Shown here in pieces: positions 42,371 through 53,004 of a stretch of 64,000 nt of DNA. The DNA comes from Clavaria fumosa (Eukaryota > Basidiomycota > Agaricomycetes > Agaricales > Clavariaceae). The stretch is from the NCBI GenBank assembly GCA_951802425.1, contig OX637801.1, positions 2,728,001 to 2,792,000 on the forward strand. Reading direction: 5' to 3'. Position numbers and translations under genes: made by a program. The notes beneath the pieces are model-generated. The model was not told the DNA's origin. It worked only from the letters and a program-made list of their open reading frames with translations, and did not search any database. Positions within the stretch are counted from its first letter, which is position 1, and the number at the start of each line of letters is the position of its first letter.

Positions 42371-43353
42371 GTGAAATACAAACCAGGAAAAACAAACATG
42401 AAAGCAGACACACTCTCCCGACGGCCAGACCACTGGGAGGGAACAGACAAGTACGAAAGACCCTCAGTACAGGTTTTCCCAGCCCACTGCCTTGCCACAC
42501 TCTTGATCCCGGAACCGACAATTGATCAATTGCTCCTAGAGGCACATGCAAACACTATGCCACCTAAAGCGATACCCTACGAAAAAGGAACAGATGGACT
42601 CTTCCGACACCAAGGAAAGATCTGGGTACCCCAGGACCTAATACACAAAGTCCTGATGGAACTACACGACTCCCCGCTTGGAGGACATCCCGGACCCGAA
42701 AAAACCTTGGAGAGTGTTACCCGACAATTCACATGGCCAGGGATGAAGGAAGACATAACGGAATATGTGGCCGGCTGTGAGAAATGTCAGAGAACAAAAC
42801 CTGACCGGACGAAGCGACGCGCGCCCCTGCATCCACACGCGATACCGCCCTGCCCGTGGCACACGATCACTTGGGACCTTATCGGGCCGCTATCAAAATC
42901 TACTACCCATAATGCCATTCTTGTAATATGCGACAAACTCACGAAGATGACCCTACTGGAAGCCACGGACACGAAGCTCACGGCACTAGGAGCAGCAAAA
43001 ATCCTACGAGACCGAGTACTTCAAAGCCATGGTGTGCCCTGCAAGGTAATAAGCGACCGAGGATCCCAGTTTGTCTCCAACTTCATGGAAGAGTTTTATA
43101 AAATTATCGGTATAAAAGGGAACCCAAGCACAGCCTACCATCCGCAAACCGACGGGCAAACAGAAAGAATGAACCAGGAGATAGAGATATACCTACGTTC
43201 ATACGTCGATTTCATGCAAGACGATTGGTCGGACTGGCTACCCACTGCGGAATTCGCACTGAACAACCGGCAACACTCTGCTACCAAATACAGCCCTTTC
43301 TTCTTGAACTATGGCTTTCATCCTCGTATGGGTGACATTAGCCTGCCCGATAT
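42371..43353 (+). pseudogene. C integrase, first part
   Basis: The HHCC finger (LHDSPLGGHPG, CEKCQRTK) and the core with WDLIGPL, SDRGSQFVS and TERMNQEIEI keep the D-D-E residues. The frame ends in ISLPD, where the foldback element is inserted (TSD 43347-43353), and resumes at 47604. Confidence 0.92.
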
Positions 43354-43489
43354 CAGTAGTACTGAATGAAATAATTAACTAGACACAGCAGTCAGGTATA
43401 ATTCATAGTGTACTCTTTGCAGCTACAGCTGGACAAGGAATCCTTATGGTCAGTCAACTTGTCAAGTTAACTTGTCAAAGGTAGTACAT

Positions 43490-44590
43490 GGGGGACTAGT
43501 AGACTAGATACAGCTGACAGTTGTGGATCTAGTGGACTAGTTACAGCTACTAGGTGTGGACCTGGTGGACTAGTTGCAGGTGCTAGCTATGGGTCTAGTG
43601 AACTAGTTACAGCTGCTAGCTGTGGGTCCAGTGGACTAGTTACAGCTACCAGTTGTGGATCTAGTGGACTAGGTGCAGCAAGTAGGTGTAGGTCTAGTGG
43701 ACTAGTTGCAGCTATTAGCTGTAGATGTAGTGAACTAGTTACAGCTAGTAGCTGTGGACCTAGTGGACTAGTTGCAGCTACTAGCTGTAGATCTAGTGAA
43801 CTAGTTACAGCTAGTAGCTGTGGACCTAGTGGACTAGTTGCAGCTACTAGCTGTAGATCTAGTGAACTAGTTACAGCTATTAGTTGTAGATGTAGTGAAC
43901 TAGTTGCAGCTAGTAGGTGTAGGTCTAGTGGACTAGTTGCAGCTATTAGCTGTAGATGTAGTGAACTAGTTACAGCTAGTAGCTGTGGGCCTAGTGGACT
44001 TAGTGTTGCCACAGCTTGGCTAGCTGTTAGCCAGCTTGAGAAGCTGATGCTCTTTTTGGTCAAGCTGAAGCTGTAGCCAAGCCTGAGCTGCAGCTTGGCT
44101 ACAGCTTGAGCTGGATCAAGCTGCAGCTAGCTGCCAGCTTAAGCTGAAGCTGATGCCATTTTGTCCAAGCTGAAGCTGTAGCCAAGCTGACTCCGCCTGT
44201 AGCTGCAGCTTGGCTACAGCTTCAAGCTGGCTTCTAGCCTAAGCTGTGGCAACACTAAGTGGACTAGTTGCAGCTAGTAGCTGTGGGCCTAGTGGACTAG
44301 TTGCAGCTACTAGCTGTAGATGTAGTGAACTAGTTACAGCTAGTAGCTGTGGGCCTAGTGGACTAGTTGCAGCTAGTAGCTGTGGGCCTAGTGGACTAGT
44401 TGCAGCTACTAGCTGTAGATGTAGTGAACTAGTTACAGCTAGTAGCTGTGGGCCTAGTGGACTAGTTGCAGCTAGTAGCTGTGGACCTAGTGGACTAGTT
44501 GCAGCTACTAGCTGTGGGTCTAGTCAATTACTAGCTGTAGATCTGGTGAATTAGTTACAGCTACTAGCTGTGGATCTTGTCAGTCAATGA
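43490..44590. repeat. 33-bp tandem repeats, left arm
   Basis: Alternating 33-mers (ctagtggactagttgcag... and ctagtgaactagttacag...) form a 66-bp higher-order unit, for example with anchors at 43759 and 43825. Units are rich in ACTAGT and AGCTxxTAGCT palindromes. MITE-4 interrupts the array. Confidence 0.9.
44001..44257. mobile_element. hAT-like MITE-4, 257 bp
   Basis: The ends are TAGTGTTGCCACAGCTT and its inverse, with perfect 8-bp TSDs agtggact at 43993-44000 and 44258-44265. It is absent from the mirror arm. Its termini match MITE-2 at 9703. Confidence 0.95.
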
Positions 44591-46235
44591 TGTAGATTCC
44601 TTGCAATAAACTATTGTAATTACAATAGGTGGCCATTGTGAGAATGACTGAACAAACAATGGCAAACAAAATATGCCAAAAATAAAAACAAAACTCAAAA
44701 TTGAGCAGCCCTGTGCCTGGTCCCTCAGGTACAGGTTACCAATCAAGCATAGCTGCTTTTGGTAAGCTGCTATGACTGTGGGAATTTTTTTGCATGGCTT
44801 GTAAAATATGACTTTTTATACACCAAAAAATTGGCAAAAATCAGGAGATTCCAGATCCAGACACCCCACATTTGTATCTGCCTTGGTTCAGTGTCAATTT
44901 GCAAAATACACAGAAAATATACATTTTTCTACAGTTCTGCAGTACTCTGGCTTAAAAATGGATAGGAGAGGATACACACACCTATACACACTACCTGTGG
45001 ACATATGGGGAGGGTGTGGATTAGTTTAACAACTCACCCACCATCTCTGTCACCTCCCTGGAATCCATTACTAGGAATTAGGGTGTTATTGGCCTGGGAG
45101 CATGGCTATTTGTTATATTGCAAATTCCAGCCATCAGACTACACCTTATGACATCTAATACAATCATACAGAAGCCCATAATATTTGGTGCAGAATTATA
45201 GATTCCCCATGTCTATTTTCCCAACAATCTCAAAATCTCTCCCCAGACAGTCCCCTTTGTCAAATCACATATTCCTGTGGTCTGATAGCTGACAAGGTAT
45301 GCATGAATACATGTTCAAAGTTTGGGGAAGTTAGGCCAAGTTCTCAGGAAGATAGCTCAGAATGTGTCTTTTGGAGGACAGTCAAGGTCTTCTGTATCCT
45401 TGCCTTCATCTTTGCTCTCACTTTAGACTGTCCTCCAAAAGACACATTCTGAGCTATCTTCCTGAGAACTTGGCCTAACTTCCCCAAACTTTGAACATGT
45501 ATTCATGCATACCTTGTCAGCTATCAGACCACAGGAATATGTGATTTGACAAAGGGGACTGTCTGGGGAGAGATTTTGAGATTGTTGGGAAAATAGACAT
45601 GGGGAATCTATAATTCTGCACCAAATATTATGGGCTTCTGTATGATTGTATTAGATGTCATAAGGTGTAGTCTGATGGCTGGAATTTGCAATATAACAAA
45701 TAGCCATGCTCCCAGGCCAATAACACCCTAATTCCTAGTAATGGATTCCAGGGAGGTGACAGAGATGGTGGGTGAGTTGTTAAACTAATCCACACCCTCC
45801 CCATATGTCCACAGGTAGTGTGTATAGGTGTGTGTATCCTCTCCTATCCATTTTTAAGCCAGAGTACTGCAGAACTGTAGAAAAATGTATATTTTCTGTG
45901 TATTTTGCAAATTGACACTGAACCAAGGCAGATACAAATGTGGGGTGTCTGGATCTGGAATCTCCTGATTTTTGCCAATTTTTTGGTGTATAAAAAGTCA
46001 TATTTTACAAGCCATGCAAAAAAATTCCCACAGTCATAGCAGCTTACCAAAAGCAGCTATGCTTGATTGGTAACCTGTACCTGAGGGACCAGGCACAGGG
46101 CTGCTCAATTTTGAGTTTTGTTTTTATTTTTGGCATATTTTGTTTGCCATTGTTTGTTCAGTCATTCTCACAATGGCCACCTATTGTAATTACAATAGTT
46201 TATTGCAAGGAATCTACATCATTGACTGACAAGAT
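44580..46235. repeat. Core palindrome of the foldback element
   Basis: Positions 44580-45383 pair with 45426-46235. The small frames in the two halves translate to identical text, so the arms are essentially identical. The 42-bp spacer starts aaggtcttctg. No gene is present. Confidence 0.9.
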
Positions 46236-47480
46236 CCACAGCTAGTAGCTGTAACTAATTCACCAGATCTACAGCTAGTAATTGACTAGACCCACAGCTA
46301 GTAGCTGCAACTAGTCCACTAGGTCCACAGCTACTAGCTGCAACTAGTTCACTACATCTACAACTAATAGCTGTAACTAGTTCACTAGATCTACAGCAAC
46401 TAGCTGCAACTAGTTCACTAGATCCACAGCTAATGGCTGTAACTAGCTGGTAGCTGCCACTAGTCCACTAGGTCCACAACTACTAGCTGCAACTAGTTCA
46501 CTATATCTACAACTAATAGCTGTAACTAGTTCACTACATCTACAGCTAGTAGCTGCAACTAGTCCACTAGGCCCACAGCTACTAGCTGTAACTAGTTCAC
46601 TACATCTACAGCTAATAGCTGCAACTAGTCCACTAGACCTACACCTACTAGCTGCAACTAGTTCACTACATCTACAACTAATAGCTGTAACTAGTTCACT
46701 AGATCTACAGCTAGTAGCTGCAACTAGTCCACTAGGTCCACAGCTACTAGCTGTAACTAGTTCACTACATCTACAGCTAATAGCTACAACTAGTCTACTA
46801 GACCCACACCTACTAGCTGCAACTAGTTCACTACATCTACAACTAATAGCTGTAACTAGTTCACTACATCTACAGCTAGTAGCTGCAACTAGTCCACTAG
46901 GCCCACAGCTAGCAGCTGCAACTAGTCCACTAGGCCCACAGCTACTAGCTGTAACTAGTTCACTACATCTACAGCTAATAGTTGCAACTAGTCCACTAGG
47001 CCCACAGCTACTAGCTGTAACTAGTTCACTACATCTACAGCTAATAGTTGCAACTAGTCCACTAGGCCCACAGCTACTAGCTGTAACTAGTTCACTACAT
47101 CTACAGCTAATAGCTGCAACTAGTCCACTAGGCCCACAGCTAGTAGCTGCAACTAGTCCACTAGGCCCACAGCTAGTAGCTGCAACTAGTCCACTAGGCC
47201 CACAGCTACTAGCTGTAACTGGTTCACTACATCTACAGCTAATAGCTGCAACTAGTCCACTAGACCTACACCTACTTGCTGCACCTAGTCCACTAGATCC
47301 ACAACTGGTAGCTGTAACTAGTCCACTGGACCCACAGCTAGCAGCTGTAACTAGTTCACTAGACCCATAGCTAGCACCTGCAACTAGTCCACCAGGTCCA
47401 CACCTAGTAGCTGTAACTAGTCCACTAGATCCACAGCTGTCAGCTGTATCTAGTCTACTAGTCCCCCATGTACTACCTTT
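46236..47480. repeat. 33-bp tandem repeats, right arm
   Basis: Inverse orientation of the left-arm array and longer by roughly 0.4 kb after discounting MITE-4, so repeat number has changed since the arms formed. Confidence 0.9.
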
Positions 47481-47603
47481 GACAAGTTAACTTGACAAGT
47501 TGACTGACCATAAGGATTCCTTGTCCAGCTGTAGCTGCAAAGAGTACACTATGAATTATACCTGACTGCTGTGTCTAGTTAATTATTTCATTCAGTACTA
47601 CTG

Positions 47604-48200
47604 CCGATATGCCGCACACCCCGGAGGCCTCTGACTTTGCCGCAAAATTACAGAAAGCCAGAGAAAACGCAAAGAAGGCCATGGAGAAAGCCACGCAATA
47701 TATGAAAACCGCCTACGATAAACATAAAAATAAAAAAACACTAGACTACAAGAAAGGAAACCTGGTCTGGCTGGACGCCACTAACCTGAACACGGAACGA
47801 CCATCAGAAAAGCTCACGGACAGAAGAGTTGGCCCTTTCGTGGTAGTAGAAAAAGTGGGACCGGCCGCCTACCGACTCAACCTGCCAGCGACTTGGAAAA
47901 TTCACCCAGTATTTAACGAAGTACTGCTTACGCCATATAAGGAAGGAAAATTCCCTAACCAAACTCCGGACGAACGCCCACCTCCCGAGTTAATCGATGA
48001 CCACTTACAATACGACGTAGAAGAAGTATTGAAGAGCCGGAAGCACAGACGTAAGTTACAATATCTGGTAAAATGGGCCGGTTACCCCCACGAGGACAAC
48101 ACGTGGGAGCCAAAGGCGAACCTGAAGAAAGCGGCCGAGGCGATTGCAGACTTCCACTGAAAACACCCTGAGGCGGCACGTTCTCTCACGGTGTCCTTTG
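47604..48200 (+). pseudogene. C integrase C-terminus and chromodomain
   Basis: Resumes with MPHTPEASDFAAKLQKAREN, then GNLVWLDATNL, VEKVGPAAYRLNLPA and the chromodomain (LQYDVEEVLKSRKHRR, YLVKWAGYPHEDNTWEP). TGA at 48158-48160 replaces an Arg that F keeps, and the natural end is SVSFA at about 48203. Confidence 0.92.
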
Positions 48201-48307
48201 CCTGAGTGATCACACACTCAGGGTCGAGCACTTAAAAAGAAAAACCACAGGCGACTTCGCCCACCGAACACCTTCCTCCCCTCTCCTTGCAACCAACACC
48301 CTCTGCC

Positions 48308-49051
48308 ATGCCGCCCGACCGCACACCCACAACCCCATGCCGTGGGACCCCGGGACCGCCTTACTTCGCCCGCCGCGCGGCTGGATGGCCTAACCGCCTA
48401 CCACGCCCACCTCCCGCCGAAACCACTCGCCAACGACCCGGACCTGACCCACGGGGCACACCACCGAGGCTCCAAGGCCCACCGTCGTCCCCCGGTACAA
48501 CCCCCCGCATGCGCCACATCCTAGACGCGGTACGGATCCCCCACGCGTGCCGAGTGCTGGGATTGGACCCCCCACCGCTTATGACCGACGACCCTCCTAC
48601 ACGGATACCACAGTTCCGACAGAACAGAGAACTTCTAGAGCCCGAAGATGACGTCTGGCTCCATAGGATGGCTGAGCAGCTCAGCGTAAGCTTCAGCCGC
48701 GCGATGTGGACCGAAATGCGAGGACTACAATTCGAACAACAACGACGCGTCCTCCGCGCTTCCCCCGTCCTCGTCGAGATATGGGTCAACTCCCGAAACA
48801 CAAGACTGCGATTCGAGATTCCCCTACCACCCAAACCAATCCTACAAGAGGAGTGGGCCGTGCACCATAGCCGCACAGGCCCTGCCTGGGTCATACCCGT
48901 AACTACTGACGTAATGCACCCATGGATCGTTCCCGGCGACGCCTACGAGCACCCCCTCGTACCAGACACACGCGACACCAGCGTCGACCCCCCCACCGAA
49001 CTCCAGGCGCTGACCGAACCACACGAACGTCAAGGGAGTCCGGAAGCCTAG
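48308..49051 (+). CDS. Conserved 3' accessory ORF of C
   Basis: The ATG at 48308 (MPPDRTPTTP) opens an intact frame of about 247 residues, on the sense strand between pol and the polypurine tract. The N-terminal third is Pro/Arg-rich (ARRAAGWPNRLPRPPP). The C-terminal part is folded-looking, with MAEQLSVSFSRAMWTE, LPPKPILQEEWAVHH and DVMHPWIVP. Element F encodes a close homologue in the same place. There is no signal peptide, transmembrane segment or envelope-like feature. The function is unknown. A roughly 100-bp gap and a fresh ATG separate it from pol. Confidence 0.8.
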   Translation: MPPDRTPTTPCRGTPGPPYFARRAAGWPNRLPRPPPAETTRQRPGPDPRGTPPRLQGPPSSPGTTPRMRHILDAVRIPHACRVLGLDPPPLMTDDPPTRIPQFRQNRELLEPEDDVWLHRMAEQLSVSFSRAMWTEMRGLQFEQQRRVLRASPVLVEIWVNSRNTRLRFEIPLPPKPILQEEWAVHHSRTGPAWVIPVTTDVMHPWIVPGDAYEHPLVPDTRDTSVDPPTELQALTEPHERQGSPEA

Positions 49052-49089
49052 CGGGCACGTCAAGACGACGGACCACTGGGAGGGGATAA

Positions 49090-49429
49090 TGTTACAATTC
49101 CGCCGTCCCCACCCCTTTCGTACGTCACACCCCCTTCTTTTACCCTTCACACTGTGCACACACCCCTCTCCCTTCGCCCGTCACGTACCACATGCCTCCC
49201 CTCCTTCTATGCTATCACCATGAGTCATCATGTGCCTCGTTGCTTACATGTGTCGGTTGTCTCTCACCATGACTCTTTATGACTCACACCCATGTACTAT
49301 ATAAGTAGTCTCTCGAGTAACACCTATCCTTAGGTTGTTACTTCCAATCACTTATCCCTTTGCTCTCATCTGACCGACTCCCACCTGAGTTCCTTGGATA
49401 ACCGAGAGTCAACGCGACTTTAGTTGACA
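49090..49429 (+). mobile_element. C 3' LTR
   Basis: This 340-bp LTR is preceded by GGGAGGGGATAA and followed by the TSD cagag. TATATAA is at 49298-49304. Confidence 0.93.
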
Positions 49430-49660
49430 CAGAGGTACATGAGAACCTGGATAAGAGACCAGTTGCTCAGAGCCAATCCACAGATGTATTACCAGACACT
49501 TCAATTGTTACAAGGGTGTTCCTTGTACATTGAGAGACAAGTCAGACAAGACTACCGACTAGCATTAGAGACTGAACAAACACTTCGCTCTACCCTTGCA
49601 CAACAAAGGGATTTTGCTGTCACAAGCCCAACAAAGGAAAGGAGAGGCTGGAAAGAGTAG
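49430..49660 (+). pseudogene. Continuation of the sequence X ORF after element C
   Basis: After the C insertion the X frame resumes as RYMRTWIRDQLLRANPQ, CSLYIERQVRQDYRL and LALETEQTLRSTLAQQ. It ends at a stop at 49658-49660. It matches the fragment at 8352-8590. The amphipathic, Gln/Arg-rich text could be a gag-like coiled coil. I do not recognise the family. Confidence 0.5.
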
Positions 49661-51208
49661 ATAAAACTGTAAGGCATCTCCAACAAGCACACAACAAACT
49701 TGTTGTGAAAGGCAAGGCAATCCCACCATTGCCAGCAGACCTCAATAAAGTATATCCTGTCTTATCAGAGTTTGACTATACTTACTGCAATCCATAGGCT
49801 GTCCTCAACTGGTTCAAGAATACTTGGTCCAAGGGAAACCCTGTCAAATGGCAATCAGATCCTCAAGATGCCAAGGGATTGGACCAAGTGGATGGAGGGG
49901 TTGATCAAGGAGAGAATGAGGCTGATGCAGGGAAGTCTATGTGGGGGAAGAAATGGAACAAAAGAACCATTGCTGGACAGTTGTACAAAGACTGGGTTCA
50001 GCAGGAACAGGAGCAGTTTATTGGGGAGGGCCTCACCCCCTTTGCAGCCCATCAGCCTGCACTTACAAAGGTTTTGGAAGGTCTTAGTGAGGCTGACTGA
50101 GAAAATTGTGCTGAACAAGCCAATAAATGGAATACTGGCTCATAGCCAAGGGAATTGCAGATTGAGTATGTTCAGCCACTATCACAAACATATCTTCATA
50201 CTAACATCAGTAGAAAAGCAGAAAACGATTTATATGGAGTTGTGAATCCCTTCATAAATGACATGCACTGCAAAATGGGCATCTGGCTTGTCATGTTCAC
50301 ATCATACCTGGATGAGGAGGATGAAGCTGTTTGCTCAAATTAACAAAGCAAATTGTGGTGCACCATATGTCTTTACTAACTTGGATTTCCCAGGTTTGAA
50401 ACAAAGGAGAATGATTGCCAATTCATGTCTGAGTACAAAGATTGGAAGAAAGGCAATATGTGGGAGAACTGGTGTCAGTATGGGGCATCCTTTGCAACTG
50501 GTTAGGGCAACAATTGCATCCTTTAGATCATGCTTCCATTCTTGGAAATAGAAAATGATGGAGATGACAAGAAGAAGGCTTGGGCAACACTTACATTTGA
50601 GGATGACTACCCTGTATTACCTGAAAGGCCACAGGATGCCTCACTGCCTGACCTCAAGCAGTTGATTTGTGAATTTGCAAAGGCTGTTCACAGTATGAAC
50701 ACTTGTTCTGCCAGTATTGTTATTTGACTTACATTACTTTGAAGGGCTTGATTGCTGCACATCATCTGTTCCATGGGCCAAATTGGTGGCAAACCCACAT
50801 GAATTTATTGAGCAGGGAATTCCCACTGCCAGTGTACTTAAGGATCCATCCTATATGACAAGGTTGGATGCTGAAGGTGTCTATGACTACTGGCTGGATT
50901 GCCAGAATCATGGAGAAATTCCACTTCAATTCATAAAGCATGGCTGGCATGTGAACAAGGCTTCAAGGAATCCTCAAATTGGATGGGTGACACCAAATGG
51001 GTCTGATGATGATGATGACAAAAGCCACAGGGAGGAGAGCATGGTAGAAAGTGCAGTGCTGAACAGAGAGAAAAATAAAGGGAAAGGAAAGCAAATGAGT
51101 GAGAGGATGCATTCACTATCCCCCACTGAAGGCTCTCCCACTCCTGCCACTCCTGCTGAAGGTTCTCCTGCTCCTGCTAAAGCCTCACCTGCTGCTGCTG
51201 AAGACTGA
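49661..51208 (+). pseudogene. Unrecognised decayed coding region
   Basis: Broken plus-strand frames encode HNKLVVKGKAIPPLPADLNK, KKWNKRTIAGQLYKDWVQQ, VNPFINDMHCKMGIW and, at 50717-51208, VPWAKLVANPHEFIEQGIP, VYDYWLDCQNHGEIPLQF and an acidic then Ser/Pro/Ala-rich tail. The style (TxGQ-like helix, then PWxK...P.EFI) resembles lineage-expanded Agaricomycete hypothetical proteins, but I cannot assign a function. Several stops and frameshifts are visible. Confidence 0.5.
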
Positions 51209-51905
51209 CTTGCATACTTGTCAAAGCTCTCTGCACATGAAGGATATACTCATGCTGTCAAACTCTTGGACTATGTAGTATGTCCCCCATTCTATTCACA
51301 AATCAAGCCCTTATCCACACTCTCATAGCCATGCATTTCCATGGATTATGTAATCACAGCTTCCTGGTGCTGTTGGACATTCAACAAGCCAGTGCTCCCT
51401 GAGACATTTTATGCCAAGAGAAAACACCCTGACAACCTCCTGACAACCTGTATCAATTTGCTAGTTCATTAAAAGGCCTCTTTGAGTCTAAAAATCTACC
51501 AAAGTTGCATGCCCACATGGAGGAACTTTTACTCAGACTTGGTTTAGCACTAAGAGATGTGCACTTTGTACTCTTTACAGAACCCAAAGAACTCTCTGGA
51601 AAGCTTCCATCATACTCTCAGGATATTGACCTTGCTGCATGGGATGTCTTGACTGCAATGGCAGATTATTTGGCAGCAGTAATTGAGAGGTGAGCCTTTC
51701 ACATCAATCTCTTTCACCATGCTCACATTTCAATTATATTAAGGCACTATCACAAACCCAAGCCAGCTAAACCAGTGCCTGTTAAGACTTACATGACAAG
51801 TCTCTTGCCAAGTGCAATGCTGTCACAAAGAGGTCCCTGACTCCTGAGTATTTGAGGAAGCTTGGTATAGCTCGGCCAAATAGGAGCAGAGGAGTGTTAT
51901 TGGAG
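51209..51905 (+). other. Low-information region with short frame
   Basis: A short frame at 51505-51693 (HMEELLLRLGLALRDVHFV) may be a further remnant of the preceding region. Nothing else is recognised before the F LTR. Confidence 0.35.
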
Positions 51906-51909
51906 AGAG

Positions 51910-52136
51910 GTAATGACCTGAGGAAGTACCTATGAACTGGGTCCGTACTTATATGTTGTAGGGTACAGGGTATGAGTCATACGGAGCTGGGGGCAGTGTG
52001 CGAGAACGAGGGATACATGTGGGACCAGCACGGTAGCCGCATGGGAGAAGAAGGGAGTGCATGTGGTAAGGGGCGAGGAGATGGGGGTAGTGTGGGAGTG
52101 GTCATGTGACGAGAGGGATGTGCGTGATTTCTTACA
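51910..52136 (-). mobile_element. 3' LTR of chromovirus F (left edge uncertain)
   Basis: The right edge (minus-strand TGTAAGAAATCACGC) directly follows a minus-strand polypurine tract ACAGGGGGGGACA at 52137-52149. A TATA-containing segment, tatgactca...acatataagta on the minus strand, resembles the C LTR. I could not place the left edge or a TSD. Confidence 0.6.
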
Positions 52137-52173
52137 TGTCCCCCCCCTGTAGTCCGACGTCTCGGCGGGCCGC

Positions 52174-52917
52174 TTACGCTTCTGGGCTCTCTTCACGTTT
52201 GTGCCGGGGTTGTGGTTCGCGTGGTGGATGTGGTGGTTCGGTTTCGGTTGGGGGATCGATACTCGTATCACATGTTCCTGCGACGAAAGGATGTTCGAAG
52301 CTGGGGGTAGGCACAATCCACGGAGTCATAACGTCTGTGGTGACCAGTATCACCCAGGGGGCACCTCCTTGTCTGTGGTGCACGGCCCATTCCTCTTGTA
52401 AGATCGGTTCGGGTGGCAACGGAATTTCGAACTGTATGCGTGAGCTTCGGGAGTTGAGCCAAACCTCGACAAGAATAGGGGAGGCGCGCAGGATGCGTCG
52501 CTGTTGTTTGAACTGGAGGCCCAGCAGTTCGGTCCACATGGCGCGGCTAAAGCTCACGCTAAGTCGTTCTGCCATTCTTTGAAGCCATACATCGTCCTCA
52601 GGTTCGAGGAGTTCCCGGTTCTGTCAGAACTGTGGTATCCGCGCCAGGGGGTCGTCCGACATAAGCGGGGGCGGGTCCAGTCCCAGGGTTGGGCGTGCTT
52701 GGGGGATGCGGACCGCATCCAAGATGTGGCGCATGCGCATGGTGGTGCCAGGCGAAGATGGCGGGCCCTCGAGTACGGTGGGCGCAGGTCTAAGGCACGT
52801 AGTTTCTGCAGGCGGCGGGCGCGGCAACCGATTTGGCCAACCTGCGGCTCGGCGAGCGTAGTACAGGGGTCTGGGAGTCCCGCGGCGAGGGGTCTGAGGT
52901 GTGCGGTCGGGGGGCAT
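52174..52917 (-). pseudogene. Conserved 3' accessory ORF of F
   Basis: The minus-strand ATG at 52917 (MPPDRTPQTPRRGTP) leads into a homologue of the C accessory ORF, including ARRAAGWPNRLPRPPPAET, SVSFSRAMWTELLGLQF, LPPEPILQEEWAVHH and DVMTPWIVP. A single TGA after RIPQF aligns with CGA in C. The matching position between pol and LTR, and protein-level conservation between diverged elements, argue that this is a real protein. Confidence 0.8.
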
Positions 52918-53004
52918 GATGGGGAGATCAGAGTGGGGTGATAGTCGTTTATGTAGCGTGATCTGGTGTCCTTTTAAGTGCTTGTCCATTTTGCAGGGTC
53001 AAGG

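Larger units (their letters stand above)
43354..47603. mobile_element. Foldback (FB-like) transposon, 4250 bp
   Basis: The element is a near-complete inverted repeat, with a left arm 43354-45383, a 42-bp spacer 45384-45425 and a right arm 45426-47603. Both termini read CAGTAGTACTGAATGAAATA inward. The flanks are ccgatat at 43347-43353 and 47604-47610, a 7-bp TSD. The outer arms are 33-bp tandem repeats, while the inner 0.8 kb of each arm is unique sequence that is identical between arms as far as I checked. No transposase is encoded, so it needs one in trans. Confidence 0.92.
38126..49429 (+). mobile_element. Full-length chromovirus C
   Basis: The 340-bp LTRs at 38126-38465 and 49090-49429 are flanked by cagag (38121-38125 and 49430-49434). 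The order is AUG-free leader ORF, gag, protease-RT-RNase H-integrase-chromodomain, and an extra ORF. A polypurine tract GGGAGGGGATAA directly precedes the 3' LTR. A 4.25-kb foldback element interrupts the integrase, so the native length is about 7.05 kb. LTRs differ at ten positions, nine of them CpG transitions. Most breaks in the frame are single TGA codons. Confidence 0.95.

Noticed and set aside
44246..44554. Open frame of about 100 codons with repeated SGLVAA
   Set aside because: It is the translation of the 33-bp minisatellite. A multiple-of-three period keeps any frame open.
43490..44590. Regular 33-bp repeats resembling a CRISPR array
   Set aside because: Repeats are directly adjacent without unique spacers, are mirrored in the other arm, and lie inside a foldback element in a eukaryotic context.
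44759..45029. Small frames in the foldback core (identical in both arms) as genes
   Set aside because: The identity follows from the palindrome. The frames are short and AT-rich, and carry no motif or start context.
45384..45425. Loop between the foldback arms as an integron-type or replication-origin hairpin
   Set aside because: No recombinase site motifs or associated genes are present; it is simply the short spacer of a foldback element.
48308..49051. Envelope-like protein, which would make C an errantivirus-type element
   Set aside because: No signal peptide, hydrophobic fusion or transmembrane segment is visible, and the text is Pro/Arg-rich then soluble-looking.
49661..51208. A functional host gene
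   Set aside because: Multiple stops and frameshifts break it, and it lies between transposons, so it is listed as a decayed coding region of unknown function.
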